A stretch of 64,000 nucleotides of DNA from Linepithema humile (lineage: Eukaryota; Arthropoda; Insecta; Hymenoptera; Formicidae), in the NCBI RefSeq assembly GCF_040581485.1, contig NC_090130.1, positions 17,239,656 to 17,303,655 of the forward strand, read 5' to 3'. Positions 10,236 to 21,656 of this stretch are shown piece after piece. Every line of letters begins with the position of its first letter. Position 1 is the stretch's first letter. The position numbers and the translations under genes are program-made. A model generated the notes under the pieces. That model was given only the letters and a program-made list of their open reading frames with translations. It was not told where the DNA came from and searched no databases.

Positions 10236-13200
10236 CCAAATCCAAAACAAGGTAAAGGTATCATTTGCTTCCAGATTATATGAATATCAAAGGAGTGTCG
10301 AGTGTCTGGTGTTGCGACAGATAACTGATCGAATTCCAATGACTCAAGGAGACGATTGCAATATTGTCACTCCATTGAATTTACGTCTTGCCGATCCAAG
10401 TTTTCATATTCCAGGGAATATAGATTTACTTCTAGGAGCCGAAATATTCTAGGAGATTTTGTGTGTCGGCCAGATGAAAGCCACCTTGTCTCATCCGGTT
10501 CTGCAAAAAACATTGTTTGGATGGATTCTAGGTGGAGCAACCACAGCTTTGCCACGATCGTACCAGAAGGATCGCATTGTGTGCAATGTTATTACAAACC
10601 AAGATCTCCATGAGGATCTAACGAAATTTTGGGAAATCGAGCATTGTTGCAATCGTCCTATTCTTACGCGCGAAGAAAAACTTTGCGAAGAACACTTCAT
10701 GAAGGCAGTTTGCAGGAACATTGATGGTCGATTCATAGTAAAACTTCCTTTCAAAGAAGACATGATCGAATTACTTGGACAATCAAAATCAACAGCGCAA
10801 AGGCGATTTTGCTCATTGGAACGAAGGTTGCAAGGAAACCTGAAATTAAAAAATCAATATGTACAATTTATTAGAGAATATATACAACTTGAGCACATGG
10901 AGGCGATTGAAGACTCTGAGTTGACGGAGCCAGGATATTATTTGCCGCATCATCCAGTCATTAAGGACACGAGTTTGACTACAAAATTACGTGTAATTTT
11001 TGATGCCTCATGCAAAACGTCCACAGGATATTCACTAAACGACGTTCTCATGGTGGGACCAGTACTACAACCGGACATTCTGGACATCATCTTAAGATTT
11101 CGTCTCTGGCAATTCGTCATGACAGCAGACATTGAAAAAATGTATAGACAAGTGTGGATCGACGATTCGCAAAAACGACATCAGCGCATATTGTGGAGAG
11201 AAAATCCGCAACAAGATATTCATACTTATCAGCTTAAAACCGTCACTTATGGAACATCTTCTGCTTCATATTTAGCCACTCGAGCGTTACAACAAATCGC
11301 ACATTTAAAACAGGATGAGCTTCCAAAAGGAACTTCGGTGATTTTGTCAGACTTCTACGTTGATGACCTCGTGACGGGTTCAAACTGCATTCAGCAGGCA
11401 AACATTATTCGAGATGAGGTGATAACCATATTATTAGAGGCAGGATTCAACCTACAAAAGTGGGCCTCAAACGTACCAGCACTATTACCTAGCTTATCAA
11501 CATCATCATCATCAGATTCCATTGTAATACTTGACAAGGATGAAAGTGTGTCCACTCTTGGATTACAGTGGCATTCCGTCAACGACGTTTTGCAGTACGA
11601 TGTAAAACATAGGACGCCGGCCGAGATAATCACGAAAAGAACGATACTATCAAGCATATCTCGAATTTTCGATCCACTCGGATTGCTCGGACCAGTCACA
11701 GTAACGGCCAAGATTTTCATGCAACATCTTTGGCAACTTAAAATAGGATGGGATGAAACGGTTCCTCTCGATGTTCAAACGAGATGGCGTGCATACGAAT
11801 CACAATTATGTGCCTTAAACGGACTCAAGATACCGCGGAAGGTTATAGAAGAAGCGCACTCACTCTCACTTGAGCTTCATGGATTTTGCGACGCCAGCAT
11901 GGAAGCCTACGGTGCGTGCGTCTATGTTAGAACGAGTTACAAAAATTTTCACAGAGCTCATCTTTTATGCGCAAAATCTCGAGTCGCACCAGCGAGAAGC
12001 GTAACCTTGCCTAGGTTAGAATTGTGTGCAGCTCAATTACTCGCCCAATTAATGCAGCGCATTAGAAAAGCAATTCCTACAAAATTTGATGGAATCTATT
12101 ATTGGTCAGATTCAACAATTACGCTTGGGTGGATTCAAACGAATTCAAAACGATGGAGCGTCTTTGTGGCCAATCGTGTGGGTCAAATTCAAGAATTGAG
12201 CGACTCAACTTCTTGGAATCATGTTAAAACAACGGAGAATCCAGCCAACATAATCTCCCGAGGAATTTCACCGACACAGTTACTTCAAGCGCAACTTTGG
12301 TGGAAGGGACCGCCGTGGCTTAGTCTTGATCGCAACAAATGGGAAATAGAATCCACAGAAGTTTCGTCACATGAGAATCTTCCAGAAGCGCGCAAGACTG
12401 CATTAATTGCCAAGAATTTTACTAAAGAATGGAGTATCTTTTACACGATCTCATCGATGAGACGTTTGCAAAGAATCACCGCGTACATATTACGATTTAT
12501 CGACAATTCAAGAAAACCGAGAGAAAATCGTAACGCCGGCTCGTTGACAGCAAAGAAAATGAAGCGCGCTACTCTGCGACTCGCCAGAATCGTCCAGAGT
12601 TATTCCTTCTTTACTGAAATCAAGGCCTTGCATAATCAGCAAGCAATTCCTCGCAACAGCAAACTACTCGGATTGGCACCTTTCCTTGATCACGATGGCA
12701 TTATCAGGGTTAGAGGAAGATTGGCATGCTCTAAACTCCCATATGCGGCGAAGCACCCAATTGTATTACCGTCAAAACATAACTTCACGAAGAAGTTGAT
12801 CGAGTATGAGCATGAAAGGCTACTACACGCTGGATCTCAAATGACGTTAGCTTCACTACGACAACGTTTCTGGCCAATATCTGGCAGGAGCGCTGTTAGA
12901 CAGGTTACTCGAGCCTGCATAAAATGTTTTAAGACAGCTCCCAGCCCCAATCAAGTAATTATGGCCAATCTTCCAACTCCAAGAGTTTCGCAATCTCGGC
13001 CGTTCATGCATTGTGATATCAACTACGCTGGGCCATTTATGATTCGAGACTCTAAAAAACGCAACTCCAAGAGTTCAAAGACTTATGCTGCCGTATTTGT
13101 ATGCTTGTCCTGTAAGGCCGTACACATTGAATTAGTTTTCGACCTATCGACAGAAGCCTTCTTGAATGCTTTCAAGAGATTTATTTCCAGACGAGGAAAA

Positions 13201-13410
13201 CCATCCGATATCTATACGGACAACGGGACAAATTTCGTCGGCGCGGCCAGAGAACTGAAGGAATTAAGACAACACGTTGTCAAGGACATTCAGCAAGAAA
13301 GATTATCTAAAGTTTGCGCTCAAGAAGGAATATCCTGGCACTTTAATCCGCCTCAAGCTCCCCATTTTGGTGGCATATGGGAGGCTGCGGTAAAAAATGC
13401 GGTAAAATGA
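10195..13410 (+). pseudogene. BEL/Pao Pol: protease end, reverse transcriptase, RNase H, integrase
   Basis: After the frameshift the frame carries the end of the protease, an in-frame TAG (10,450-10,452), and then 983 uninterrupted codons from 10,459. Domains in order: Pao reverse transcriptase with the FYVDDL active site (about 11,350); RNase H with HGFCDAS, LPRLELCA and YWSDST (about 11,880-12,120); integrase zinc-binding H-H-C-C region (about 12,780-12,930); and the integrase core with HCDINYAG, YTDNGTNF and GGIWEAA (about 13,010-13,390). All catalytic blocks are present. A frameshift near 13,400 separates the integrase tail. Confidence 0.93.
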
Positions 13411-13940
13411 AATTTCATCTCAAAAGAGTGGCAAGAGTCGCACTGTTAAACTGTGACGAGATGGAAACGCTACTCGCACAAATAGAAGCTGTACTTAACC
13501 CTCGTCCTCTCATTCCATTAACATTCGATCCTAACGATAACTCCTATCTTACTCCCGCTCATTTTTTGATTGGGGATAGCCTTACTGCACCAGTTGAACC
13601 GACCTTGCTAGACATCGAAATAAATCGTCTCTCAAGGTGGCAACGAGTCAAACAACTTCAACATTTTTGGAAAAAATGGTCTAATGAGTATTTAAATTAG
13701 CTTCAGCAACGCACCAAATGGAAATTTGGAGCCATCTCGCTGAAACCAGGACAGTTGGTGATCATACAAGAGGACAACACCCCACCGCTATGTTGGCCGT
13801 TGGCTCGTATCGAGGAGGTGCATCCAGGCACTGATGGAATCGTCCGCGCCGCCACTGTCAGGACGAACAAGGGAACATACAAGAGGCCAGCCACTCGCTT
13901 GTGTCCTCTCCCATTGGATTCGGAAGAAATCCGCGATTAA
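13377..13940 (+). pseudogene. BEL/Pao integrase C-terminal tail (DUF5641-like)
   Basis: Continues the polyprotein in a shifted frame: AEAVLNPRPL-like, TPAHFLIGD, and RWQRVKQLQHFWKKW. It is interrupted by an in-frame TAG at 13,698-13,700 and resumes with a PPLCWPLARIEEVHPGTDG block to the stop at 13,940. This is the usual C-terminal region of BEL/Pao integrases. Confidence 0.88.
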
Positions 13941-13972
13941 TTTTTTATCTTTATTGAAAATTTATATTTTTC

Positions 13973-13985
13973 AAGGCGGCCGGCA
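13973..13985 (+). promoter_or_regulatory. Polypurine-like tract of BEL/Pao copy 1
   Basis: AAGGCGGCCGGCA directly abuts the 3' LTR, as is usual for the plus-strand primer of BEL elements. Copy 2 has a similar GAGGCGGGCGGCA. Confidence 0.7.
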
Positions 13986-14341
13986 TGTTCGATATTAATT
14001 CTAAATTTACGTTTGGTGTTGGTCGCGTAGCATTAAGCAAACTGTATGTAAAATTATTTTATATTGAGTCTATTGAGTTATCAAATTTAATCTAACTAGT
14101 TGTTAAGGCTGCCATCTATTGCATCGCTATTAAATGTATTATCGCCGTCTTTTGTTTTTTGGCGCTCGAGCAGAGGTCAGTCGAGTCTCAGTTTTTCCAT
14201 ATATTATTATATAGTTCTTGTTCGTACACATACGACAAACGTGAACACACGTGACACGAGTCAACAAAATCCAATAAAAAAAGGTAATAAGCAAACCAGT
14301 GCACATTGCATTTTCATTACACACAAAACAGTGACAAAACA
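13986..14341 (+). repeat. 3' LTR of BEL/Pao copy 1
   Basis: Same 356-bp length as the 5' LTR, followed by the AGCAG target duplication. Confidence 0.95.
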
Positions 14342-14575
14342 AGCAGTATAGCTGGAGAGGCTATCAATTATTTGTGTGCAAGGATATTGGTGTAAATTTT
14401 AAATTATTAAAATTGTGACTTTAATTAAAAACAGACAAAAAATACAAATGTTTGAACGCATTTTATTTAACTACAGATTTTTTACTTTTTGCTTTTAAGT
14501 TAATAAAAAAATAGAGCATATTAAAAATTTTGGGGAGGATTTTGACCCCCAAAACCCCCCTTGGGTGCGCCACTG

Positions 14576-14863
14576 CTTGTATGTATCATTTGTAAAAAAA
14601 ATCTTGATAAAAAAAAACATTAATTTTTTGACTTGCAATAATCTGTTTTAATATATACTTTTAAATACTTACAATTAGCCTTATTTTATGCGTTTACCTT
14701 GGTATCTAAAATACACATCAAAATATAAAATTAATTTCTAATTCAGTAAAAACAAACATTGTAGTCTTACACCAGAGAGGAATGGTATAAAATATCATGT
14801 ATATTCAATAACAAATAAATCACTTTTCCACTGACATTATGCACAACTTTGCAGAAATAAAAT
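14576..14863. repeat. Left arm of a diverged large inverted repeat
   Basis: Together with 6,965-7,037 left of the hAT element, this is an inverted, roughly 75 percent similar copy of 21,430-21,656 plus 22,780-22,926. A shared example is TACTTACAATTAGCCTTATT at 14,669 and its complement near 21,625. BEL/Pao copy 2 sits in the loop. There is no coding signal in the arms. Confidence 0.7.
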
Positions 14864-15317
14864 TGTAGCGACACCTCCGATCTTGTCGCTCCACTCAAAA
14901 TATATTTATTTTTTGGCGCGGGTTTTGGGACGTCGCAAGGAGGTGGAAATAATCACGCTAATTAGAATTGTAAAGTCAACCACACAACAGAATTTATTGC
15001 TAATTTACTCACTCTTACATCTATTGATAAAGTTTTAGTTTAGACTCTCGGGAGCGGAATACAAATGTTCGATACAGCGAGATCGACTCGACTGAGCGCT
15101 AAAGGCCGTCTTACTCCAATCGTCAAGCAAACAAAACAAAATTTGAGTTTTTCCGTCGTCAGACCACGGGCGCGCGCGCCGAAGAAATCACGATTTTAGC
15201 ACGTGGTAGCGATTCCAAAACAACCGATCACGCGGCTGTCACAAGACAGGGCCGTTGATTCAATCGCTCTTCATCATATTAAATATAATATCTCGTATAT
15301 TTATGCCTGCCTGAACA
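14864..15317 (-). repeat. 3' LTR of BEL/Pao copy 2 (left)
   Basis: 454 bp, reads TGTAGCGACACC...CTGAACA on the plus strand. The adjoining 15,318-15,330 is the complement of a GAGGCGGGCGGCA polypurine-like tract. Confidence 0.92.
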
Positions 15318-15365
15318 TGCCGCCCGCCTCGTATCCGGAACGGTACGATAAAGATTTCCCTTGTC

Positions 15366-16515
15366 TCAATCTATCGGAAGACGACAAATTTGCGAGATTG
15401 GTCTCACAAACTCAGAATCTTTAGTTTTTACACTAACAATACGGACATGTCCATCGTCGCCGGGTCGCGTAGAGATAACACGCGCAAGAGTCCATTTGGA
15501 GGGCGGTAACAAATTATTTCGTAAGAGCACGAGTTCTCCTGGTTTAATATCCGGGAGCGAGCGCATCCACTTGGATCGTTGCTGCAAGGTGTGCAGGTAA
15601 TCACAGGACCACGCGTTCCAAAAATGTTTGAGCATTGAACGAACGCGTTGATAGCGGGAAAGGCGATTTTCTTGTACATTCATTACTGATTCCTCTGGAA
15701 CGGTGAGGAGAGAGGCTCCAATGAAAAAGTGCCCTGGAGTAAGCGTCGTAAAATCATCGGGATCGTTAGTCATGGCAGAAATCGGTCACGAATTCAAGCA
15801 TGCCTCCACTTGACAGAGAAGGGTGGAAAATTCTTCTATCGATAGCGTATGCTTGCCCACAATGCGCCTTAAATCGTGTTTCATGCTCTTCACCCCCGCC
15901 TCCCAAATACCGCCGAAGTGGGACGCAGCGGGGGGAACAAAGTGCCACGTAGTTCCATCGGCCGCTAAAAGCGAGCCGAAATCCGAATCTTTGACGATAT
16001 TCCGGAATGTATTTGCCAATTCTCTCTCTGCTCCTTGAAAGTTGGTCCCGTTGTCACTGTAGACATCGCTGGGGATGTCGTGACGCGAGAAGCGTGACGA
16101 CAAAGCGTTTAAATGCTGCGAGAAAAGCCTCGGTAGATAAGTCGGAGACTAACTCAAGGTGTATAGCGCGGGTCGCCAAGCAAACGAATATGGACACGTA
16201 AGCCTTGTGTGAATGTTGTCCTCTCCCCTTTTTCTATAGGACGGCAAATGGTCCCGCATAGTCAATGCCCGTGTGTGTGAACGGGCGAGATGGCGAGACA
16301 CGTGAAGTTGGAAGACTTCCCATAATTTGCGTCGGAATTAACGCTCGTTGGCGAGCGCACGGGACACAGCGATGAATAGCCGACTTGACTAAGTTTCTTG
16401 CGCCGATAATCCAATAGTTCTGTCGGATGAACCTGATAGTCAACTGTGGACCTCCATGTAACGTGTGTTTGTGGGCATGGTCGATGATCAAGTCACTGAT
16501 ACGATGACGAGGCAA
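15366..16515 (-). pseudogene. BEL/Pao copy 2 integrase, in pieces
   Basis: Three pieces: 16,515-16,234 (HAHKHTLHGGPQLT zinc-binding region, then a TGIDYAGPF core block); 16,103-15,786 (YSDNGTNF and GGIWEAGVK); and 15,773-15,366 (TPGHFFIG, RYQRVRSMLKHFW, WTLARV tail). The catalytic D, D and E positions can all be recognised, but stops and frameshifts separate the pieces. A region of about 130 bp between the first two is out of frame. Confidence 0.88.
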
Positions 16516-16613
16516 AATAATTGGATGTCGCTCGGAAAATGCGAAAGGGGCATTTTTTAGCCGCCCGCCGAGCCGGATCGTGTCGTTTTCGTCGAGGAAT
16601 GGCGTTAATTTTA

Positions 16614-17873
16614 TTAAAGGACTTTGAGATGATATAGGTTGCTTTCGAGCTCCTTATATTCTGAGGCGAAAAGACTGAGCTGAGCTTGTTTGCACCAAAA
16701 GATGCGTGCTTCGGACAATTCAGCGGCGGTAAGGCGAGAATCGGTTCTCGCGGTACTTGACCGTTTCGATCGTGCACAGGCGATAAATCGAAGGACATAT
16801 GCGGTCACTCGAAGTAGGCGCGTCCACGATGATAGCCGATGAGGAAGATCATCGAGCGCAAGCGGTTGCGGCACGTCGTTGATATGTGCGACAGCAGCCT
16901 TGCGAGTTTCGGTGTTGACGCCACGGGTAATTTTGTCAGAACTCTTGGGAGTCTGACGGGGCCATAACTTCGACGACTGTGTCAACCAAGTCGGGCCCAA
17001 CCACCATAGTTCGCAGGACGATAGATCAGCCGGAGCGATGCCGCAGGATGCAATATCCGCGGGATTCGAGCCAGTCGGAACGTGACACCAAGTAGCTGAC
17101 GGTAGTTCTGTTTGAATTTTCGACACTTGATTTGCTACAAACGTAACTCACGTGGAGGGATATTTTTTAAGCCATTCAAGAACGATTGTCGAATCAGTCC
17201 AGCAATAGGTTGGAATACTAGAGAGCTGCATCGTTTCAATAACGTATTGTAGCAATTTGATGAGTAATACGGCACCGTTTAACTCTAAACGCGGGACAGA
17301 CAGAGTTTTAATTGGCGCCACTTTAGATTTGGCTGCGATAAGCATGACCTTGACGTCATTTGAGCAGGTAATTCTCATATACACCACGACACTTATAGCT
17401 TTAAGTGAGGCGTCGGAAAAACCGTGATAGTCGATACTGCTCACATGTTTGGATTGTCCGGTCCAGCGGGGTATCCAAACTTCGGTGAGAGACCGGAGAG
17501 AATCGCGATAAGTTTCCCAACATGTGCAGAGATCCGCGGGAAGCGGCTCATCCCAGCTGCATGTTCTAATCCACAATTCTTGCATCAGTCTCTTAGCAAT
17601 AATGACCGGTGTAGCCCATTCAAGGGGGTCGAAAATTCTGGCTATGGCCGAAAGAATCGAGCGTTTGGTCGCTACCGCAGTGGGTGGGAGCGAAATATGG
17701 AAGGAGAAGGAATCATCTCGTGGCAACCATGAAATGCCGAGAACTTTAATGTTGTCATCCTCTTCTAAGGAGTGATCCATGTTGATAGCTCGATCATTAG
17801 GCGGTACATCTTCGAGCATTTCGGTAGCGTTGGCCGCCCATTTACGCAGACGGAATCCGCCCGCCGCGATCAT
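16614..17873 (-). pseudogene. BEL/Pao copy 2 RNase H region, in pieces
   Basis: The frame 17,873-17,148 carries KVLGISWLPRDDSF, ARIFDPLEWATPV, the RNase H block YHGFSDAS, VPRLELNGA and YCWTDSTIVLEWL. It continues after a break as 17,126-16,614 with WCHVPTGSNPADIASCGI. These blocks match copy 1 one for one. At least two breaks separate it from the reverse transcriptase and integrase pieces. Confidence 0.88.
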
Positions 17874-17878
17874 ATTGA

Positions 17879-18499
17879 CTAATTGAACTTTATTGCATTG
17901 GCCGTATCAATATCGCCGACACCAAATAAAATGTCATCGACATAAGTCTCGTGTAGTAGAATGGAACGTGCAAGAGGAAATCGATGGCCTTCATCTTCGA
18001 CAAGTTGGTGTAATACCCGTATCGCGAGGTATGGCGCGGGAGCTGTACTATACGTAACGGTACGTAGACGATACGACTGGATGGACGATTGCGACGACGG
18101 TCGCCACAGAATGCGTTGGTAATCGGCATCTTCGGGATGCACCATTATCTGCCTAAACATTTTCTCAATATCGGCAAGATATACGTATTTATGTTGTCTC
18201 CATTTGATTAGTATAGACATCAGATCAGTCTGTAGCTTGGGCCCGGTATGAAGATGGTCATTAAGAAAAGTTTTATTCGATGTAGCACACGACGTGTTAA
18301 ATACGACCCTCAATTTAGTCGACAAACTTTTGCTCTTCACCACGGGGTGATGCGGTAGGTAGACGACGGTGTCGTGAGACGATTCTGGACCGGTGACCAG
18401 CTCCATATGTCCCAAGTCTAGGTACTCCTGAAGAAACGCACCATATGACGCAGCGAGATTAGCATCGCGTGACAGCCGCCTCTCGAGTTTGTCGTACAA
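17879..18499 (-). pseudogene. BEL/Pao copy 2 reverse transcriptase
   Basis: 206 codons with VVFNTSCATSNKTFLND, YLADIEKMFRQIMVHPED and the active-site block TYVDDILFG. The palm domain is intact within this frame but cut off from the protease and RNase H frames. Confidence 0.9.
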
Positions 18500-18568
18500 T
18501 CGAGTCGCGATGCAGCGTGAATCTCCAATATGTGGAGGAAATTGTTTAAAAGGAAAGCGAACAATGTA

Positions 18569-19268
18569 TCACCCGCTCTCCTTTCTCGCGTGAGTGGTAC
18601 GAAAATGATTCTCGCATTTCTCCTCGTCCGCGGTAAAGCTTGGTTTCATGGGAACCTCTTCAGTCTCCCAGAATCGCACGAGAATTTGGTTGAGGTCAAT
18701 GTCCATGGTATTGACTGTCGCTACGCAAGCTGATGCATTGGAATCGATATCGCGAGTAGGGCCAGTGACAATCCAACCAAAGATCGTTGACTGGGCCGTG
18801 GGACTGCCGAACGGACCTTTTCGAAGTCCATCTAATAATGTGGCTCCGTATAGATCCGCTCCAATTAATATTTGTATCAGAGTTTGATCGGTGGGATCAG
18901 TATCGGCTAAGTCAAGTCCTTGTAAATGCGGCCAGCCAGAGACAGGGCTGTGCTTCGAGGTACTGTATGATGTTATCCGATTAAACACGTAGGCCGTGAC
19001 TGGGAGAGAAATGTCGTTCGTTGTGCACGGCTCGAGCGAAAGTCGTATCATCGTTTTCGCCATACCGGAATATTGGGCGCCGAAACACGTCACGGGCAAA
19101 GTCGTCCGTTGGCGGGATGTGTGCAGCGATTGAGCCAATGTCTCCGTGATAAACGTATGAGTAGCTCCTTAGTCGAGTAACGCGCGTACTCGTACTATTC
19201 GATTTTCGTAGGTACGCAAATTCACCCACGCGGTGGCGAGTAGCACGGTAGAATTTTTCGGTAGACAC
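18569..19268 (-). pseudogene. BEL/Pao copy 2 protease region, active site interrupted
   Basis: The main frame (19,138-18,569) encodes the DUF1758 retropepsin body (LIQILIGADLYGATLLDG; then STIFGWIVTGPT). Just upstream in the same frame, the active-site triad region reads Leu-Leu-Asp-stop-Gly: the TAA at 19,169-19,171 stands where the family has the Ser or Thr of D-S/T-G. The protease of this copy therefore cannot be made. Confidence 0.85.
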
Positions 19269-20640
19269 GTTGACGCAGTGAGCACTGACAGACTGGCAGT
19301 TTATGTTTTCGCGGCGCTTGCGTCAGCGGAGTGGTCGGAAGACGGCGCGCTCTCATTAGTCTTGTTATCGCGGTGTAAATATGGTGCGCTCTGTCGCATT
19401 TAAAACATTTCTGTGGATTTTTACACGCACTGGCGGAATGACCGAGTCGCAAGCAATTCATACATTTTAATTTTTTCGCTAGGGCGAAACGTTGATTAAT
19501 GTCCAAGGGGACGAATTGATTGCATCGATAGAGTAAGTGCTTTTCTGAGCAAGCCGGGCATTTACGGGAATCTTGTACGGACGCGTTATTCGCAGTATGA
19601 ATTTTCGCTTTGCAGTTACACGACTTTCCGGATACAGTATCGCTCGCAGTCGAAGAATTATCGTCGTCGAGACCTCTAATTTGCTTTGAAATAAACTTTA
19701 GAAACGTGTCTAATTCAGAAGGATCGTACGAATCCCCCAATTCCATCTGCCACTCCTGACGAGTGCGAGGAGGCAATTTTTTAGTAAGTATAAAGATCAA
19801 AGGATCGCTCCATTTATCGACAGGACGCCCGAGATTTGACAACGCCTCAATCGCTAATTTCGTTACATCGCGTAGATTTCGAAGCGCGCTAGCTGATTCG
19901 GTTTTTACAATCGGTAAGTCAACGATCGCTTGCAAATGAGAATTAATAATTAGACGTGTATTCGCATATTCGCCCGTCAAGGCCTTCCATGCGGGCTCGA
20001 AATTATCTTCGGTGATTTTAAAATTGCGCAATAAAGCGGCAGCATCGCCCTTAAGTTTGGACATCAAATAATGCAACCGCGTGACATTATTTAGTGACGA
20101 ATTATTTATCACAAGAGTCTCGAATATGTCATGAAAATGAGTCCACTTTAAACGATCACTAGAAAATTCGGGGAGTTCGATACGGCAGAGTTTCATCGCG
20201 GAATTGTTCGCAACTGTCGTGTTAACTGAGCTGGTGTCACCTGAGTGTCCCGGGATGGAGGGCCTTTCGGAGAGCGTCTCGATGAGATCGGCCATGTAGT
20301 CGGAAGCGTCGAGGTACTCCGCCTCAGCAAGAAGGAATGTACCTTGTTTAAAATAGTCCAGCTGCTCTCTTTCTTCCTTGGAAGCCCCTTGAAGGAGTTG
20401 TATGTTGACGAGCTGAGTCTTCTCCCACAGCTTCTTCAAGGCATCGAGACGATGCTTCACCTTGGCGGCCGTGAGATTGCTCGCACCGAGTTTTTTCAAA
20501 TTTGTTACCGAACGAGAGATTTGTCCGATAAGAACGTCTTGCTGCGTGATCAGCTTTTTGAGCGTTTAATGAATAAACACTAAAGTTCACTGACTGTACG
20601 GCACTAAATGTCCATCGTGTATATAAGTCGTTCGCGTCAA
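19222..20640 (-). pseudogene. BEL/Pao copy 2 Gag (DUF1759) with zinc knuckles
   Basis: 425 codons from 20,499, with the conserved Gag core (IELPEFSSDRLKWTHFHDIFE; RLHYLMSKLKGDAAALL; LIINSHLQAIVDLP). The knuckles follow (CPACSEKHLLYRCNQF...CMNCLRLGHSASACKNPQKCFKC). Homologous sequence (TLKKLITQQDVLIGQ-like) continues upstream to about 20,580, but an in-frame stop lies where a start would be expected. The frame therefore probably lost its natural ATG. Confidence 0.9.
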
Positions 20641-20882
20641 TCACGACAACTTATTTGCTCGCGAAGGAATGCATGCGCGACAAGAGCAGGTTATTCGCGT
20701 GAAATTATTCTCAAGGTCGCTCAACCCGGCACTTAAACGCGTGTTGTTGCGCGGTATAACTATCACTGCCTTTTGTAATCCTACGCGCCAAATACACGGC
20801 GCGCAAGCACTCAATGGAATGTCAATATTCACTAATGTGCACTGAGAAAGTCACGACTCTTTTCGACGTTCACCCGCTGCAT

Positions 20883-20898
20883 CCGGCTCGAAGGACCA
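20883..20898 (-). promoter_or_regulatory. Primer binding site of BEL/Pao copy 2, tRNA-Tyr
   Basis: On the minus strand it reads TGGTCCTTCGAGCCGG, identical to copy 1, five bases inside the 5' LTR. Confidence 0.8.
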
Positions 20899-20903
20899 TT
20901 AAA

Positions 20904-21357
20904 TGTAGCGACACCTCCGATCTTGTCGCTCCACTCAAAATATATTTATTTTTTGGCGCGGGTTTTGGGACGTCGCAAGGAGGTGGAAATAATCACGCTA
21001 ATTAGAATTGTAAAGTCAACCACACAACAGAATTTATTGCTAATTTACTCACTCTTACATCTATTGATAAAGTTTTAGTTTAGACTCTCGGGAGCGGAAT
21101 ACAAATGTTCGATACAACGAGATCGACTCGACTGAGCGCTAAAGGCCGTCTTACCCCGATCGTTAAGCGAACAAAACAAAATTCGAGTTTTTCCGTCGTC
21201 AGACTACGGGCGCGCGCGCTGAAGAAATCACGATCTTAGCACGTGGTAGCGATTCCAAAACAACCGATCACGCGGCTGTCACAAGACAGGGACGTTGATT
21301 CAATCGCTCTTCATCATATTAAATATAATATCTCATATATTTATGCCTGCCTGAACA
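20904..21357 (-). repeat. 5' LTR of BEL/Pao copy 2 (right)
   Basis: 454 bp, about eleven differences from the left LTR by eye. Confidence 0.92.
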
Positions 21358-21656
21358 AAAATTATTTTCTGATTTTTGAATGTGTAGTGCAGTTTAAAAC
21401 ACACAGTCAAAATATGTCTATATTTTTAAAATAATAATTCTGATTTTTCATAAATCACAGTGGTTTTATAAAATGTTCAATTTTAACAGTTTTTATTGGA
21501 CTGTACTTTAGACAATATTATATTTCTCTGTGTTGTAAGACAAGAATGTTTCTTTTCTACTGTAATAGAAATACATTTTCGATTTTGATACGTATTTTAA
21601 ATACTAAGTTAATCATATAAAATAAGGCTAATTGTAAGTATTTAAAAAAAGCATAC
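21358..21656. repeat. Right arm of the diverged large inverted repeat, inner part
   Basis: From about 21,430 it is the inverse of 14,576-14,863. No reading frame recognised. Confidence 0.6.

Larger units (their letters stand above)
7879..14341 (+). mobile_element. BEL/Pao LTR retrotransposon, copy 1
   Basis: Two 356-bp LTRs flank gag, protease and pol in BEL/Pao order. The 5-bp duplication AGCAG brackets it, and the unoccupied hAT sequence at about 36,650 confirms the target. I see only about three LTR differences, so insertion was recent. Even so, the coding region carries several stops and frameshifts (see its parts). A tRNA-Tyr primer site follows the 5' LTR, and a purine-rich tract precedes the 3' LTR. 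Confidence 0.95.
7038..14575 (+). mobile_element. hAT element, non-autonomous, carrying a BEL/Pao insertion
   Basis: Termini CAGTGGCGC (7,038) and GCGCCACTG (to 14,575) are flanked by the 8-bp duplication CTTGTATG, the hAT hallmark. The terminal regions are long inverted repeats of about 300 bp. Only the C-terminal transposase segment (7,523-7,762) remains. The left end holds a second CAGTGGCGC terminus at about 7,165, after a CA/CG microsatellite. A related copy lies at 36,415-37,454. The related unoccupied sequence is preserved in the inverted arm near 22,840-22,870. Confidence 0.85.
14864..21357 (-). mobile_element. BEL/Pao LTR retrotransposon, copy 2
   Basis: Two 454-bp LTRs with TG...CA ends are flanked by the duplication AAAAT. 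The element lies on the minus strand, with gag to the right and the integrase tail to the left. It uses the same tRNA-Tyr primer as copy 1, but the LTRs are unrelated. About eleven LTR differences make it older than copy 1, in line with its more broken coding region. Confidence 0.95.
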
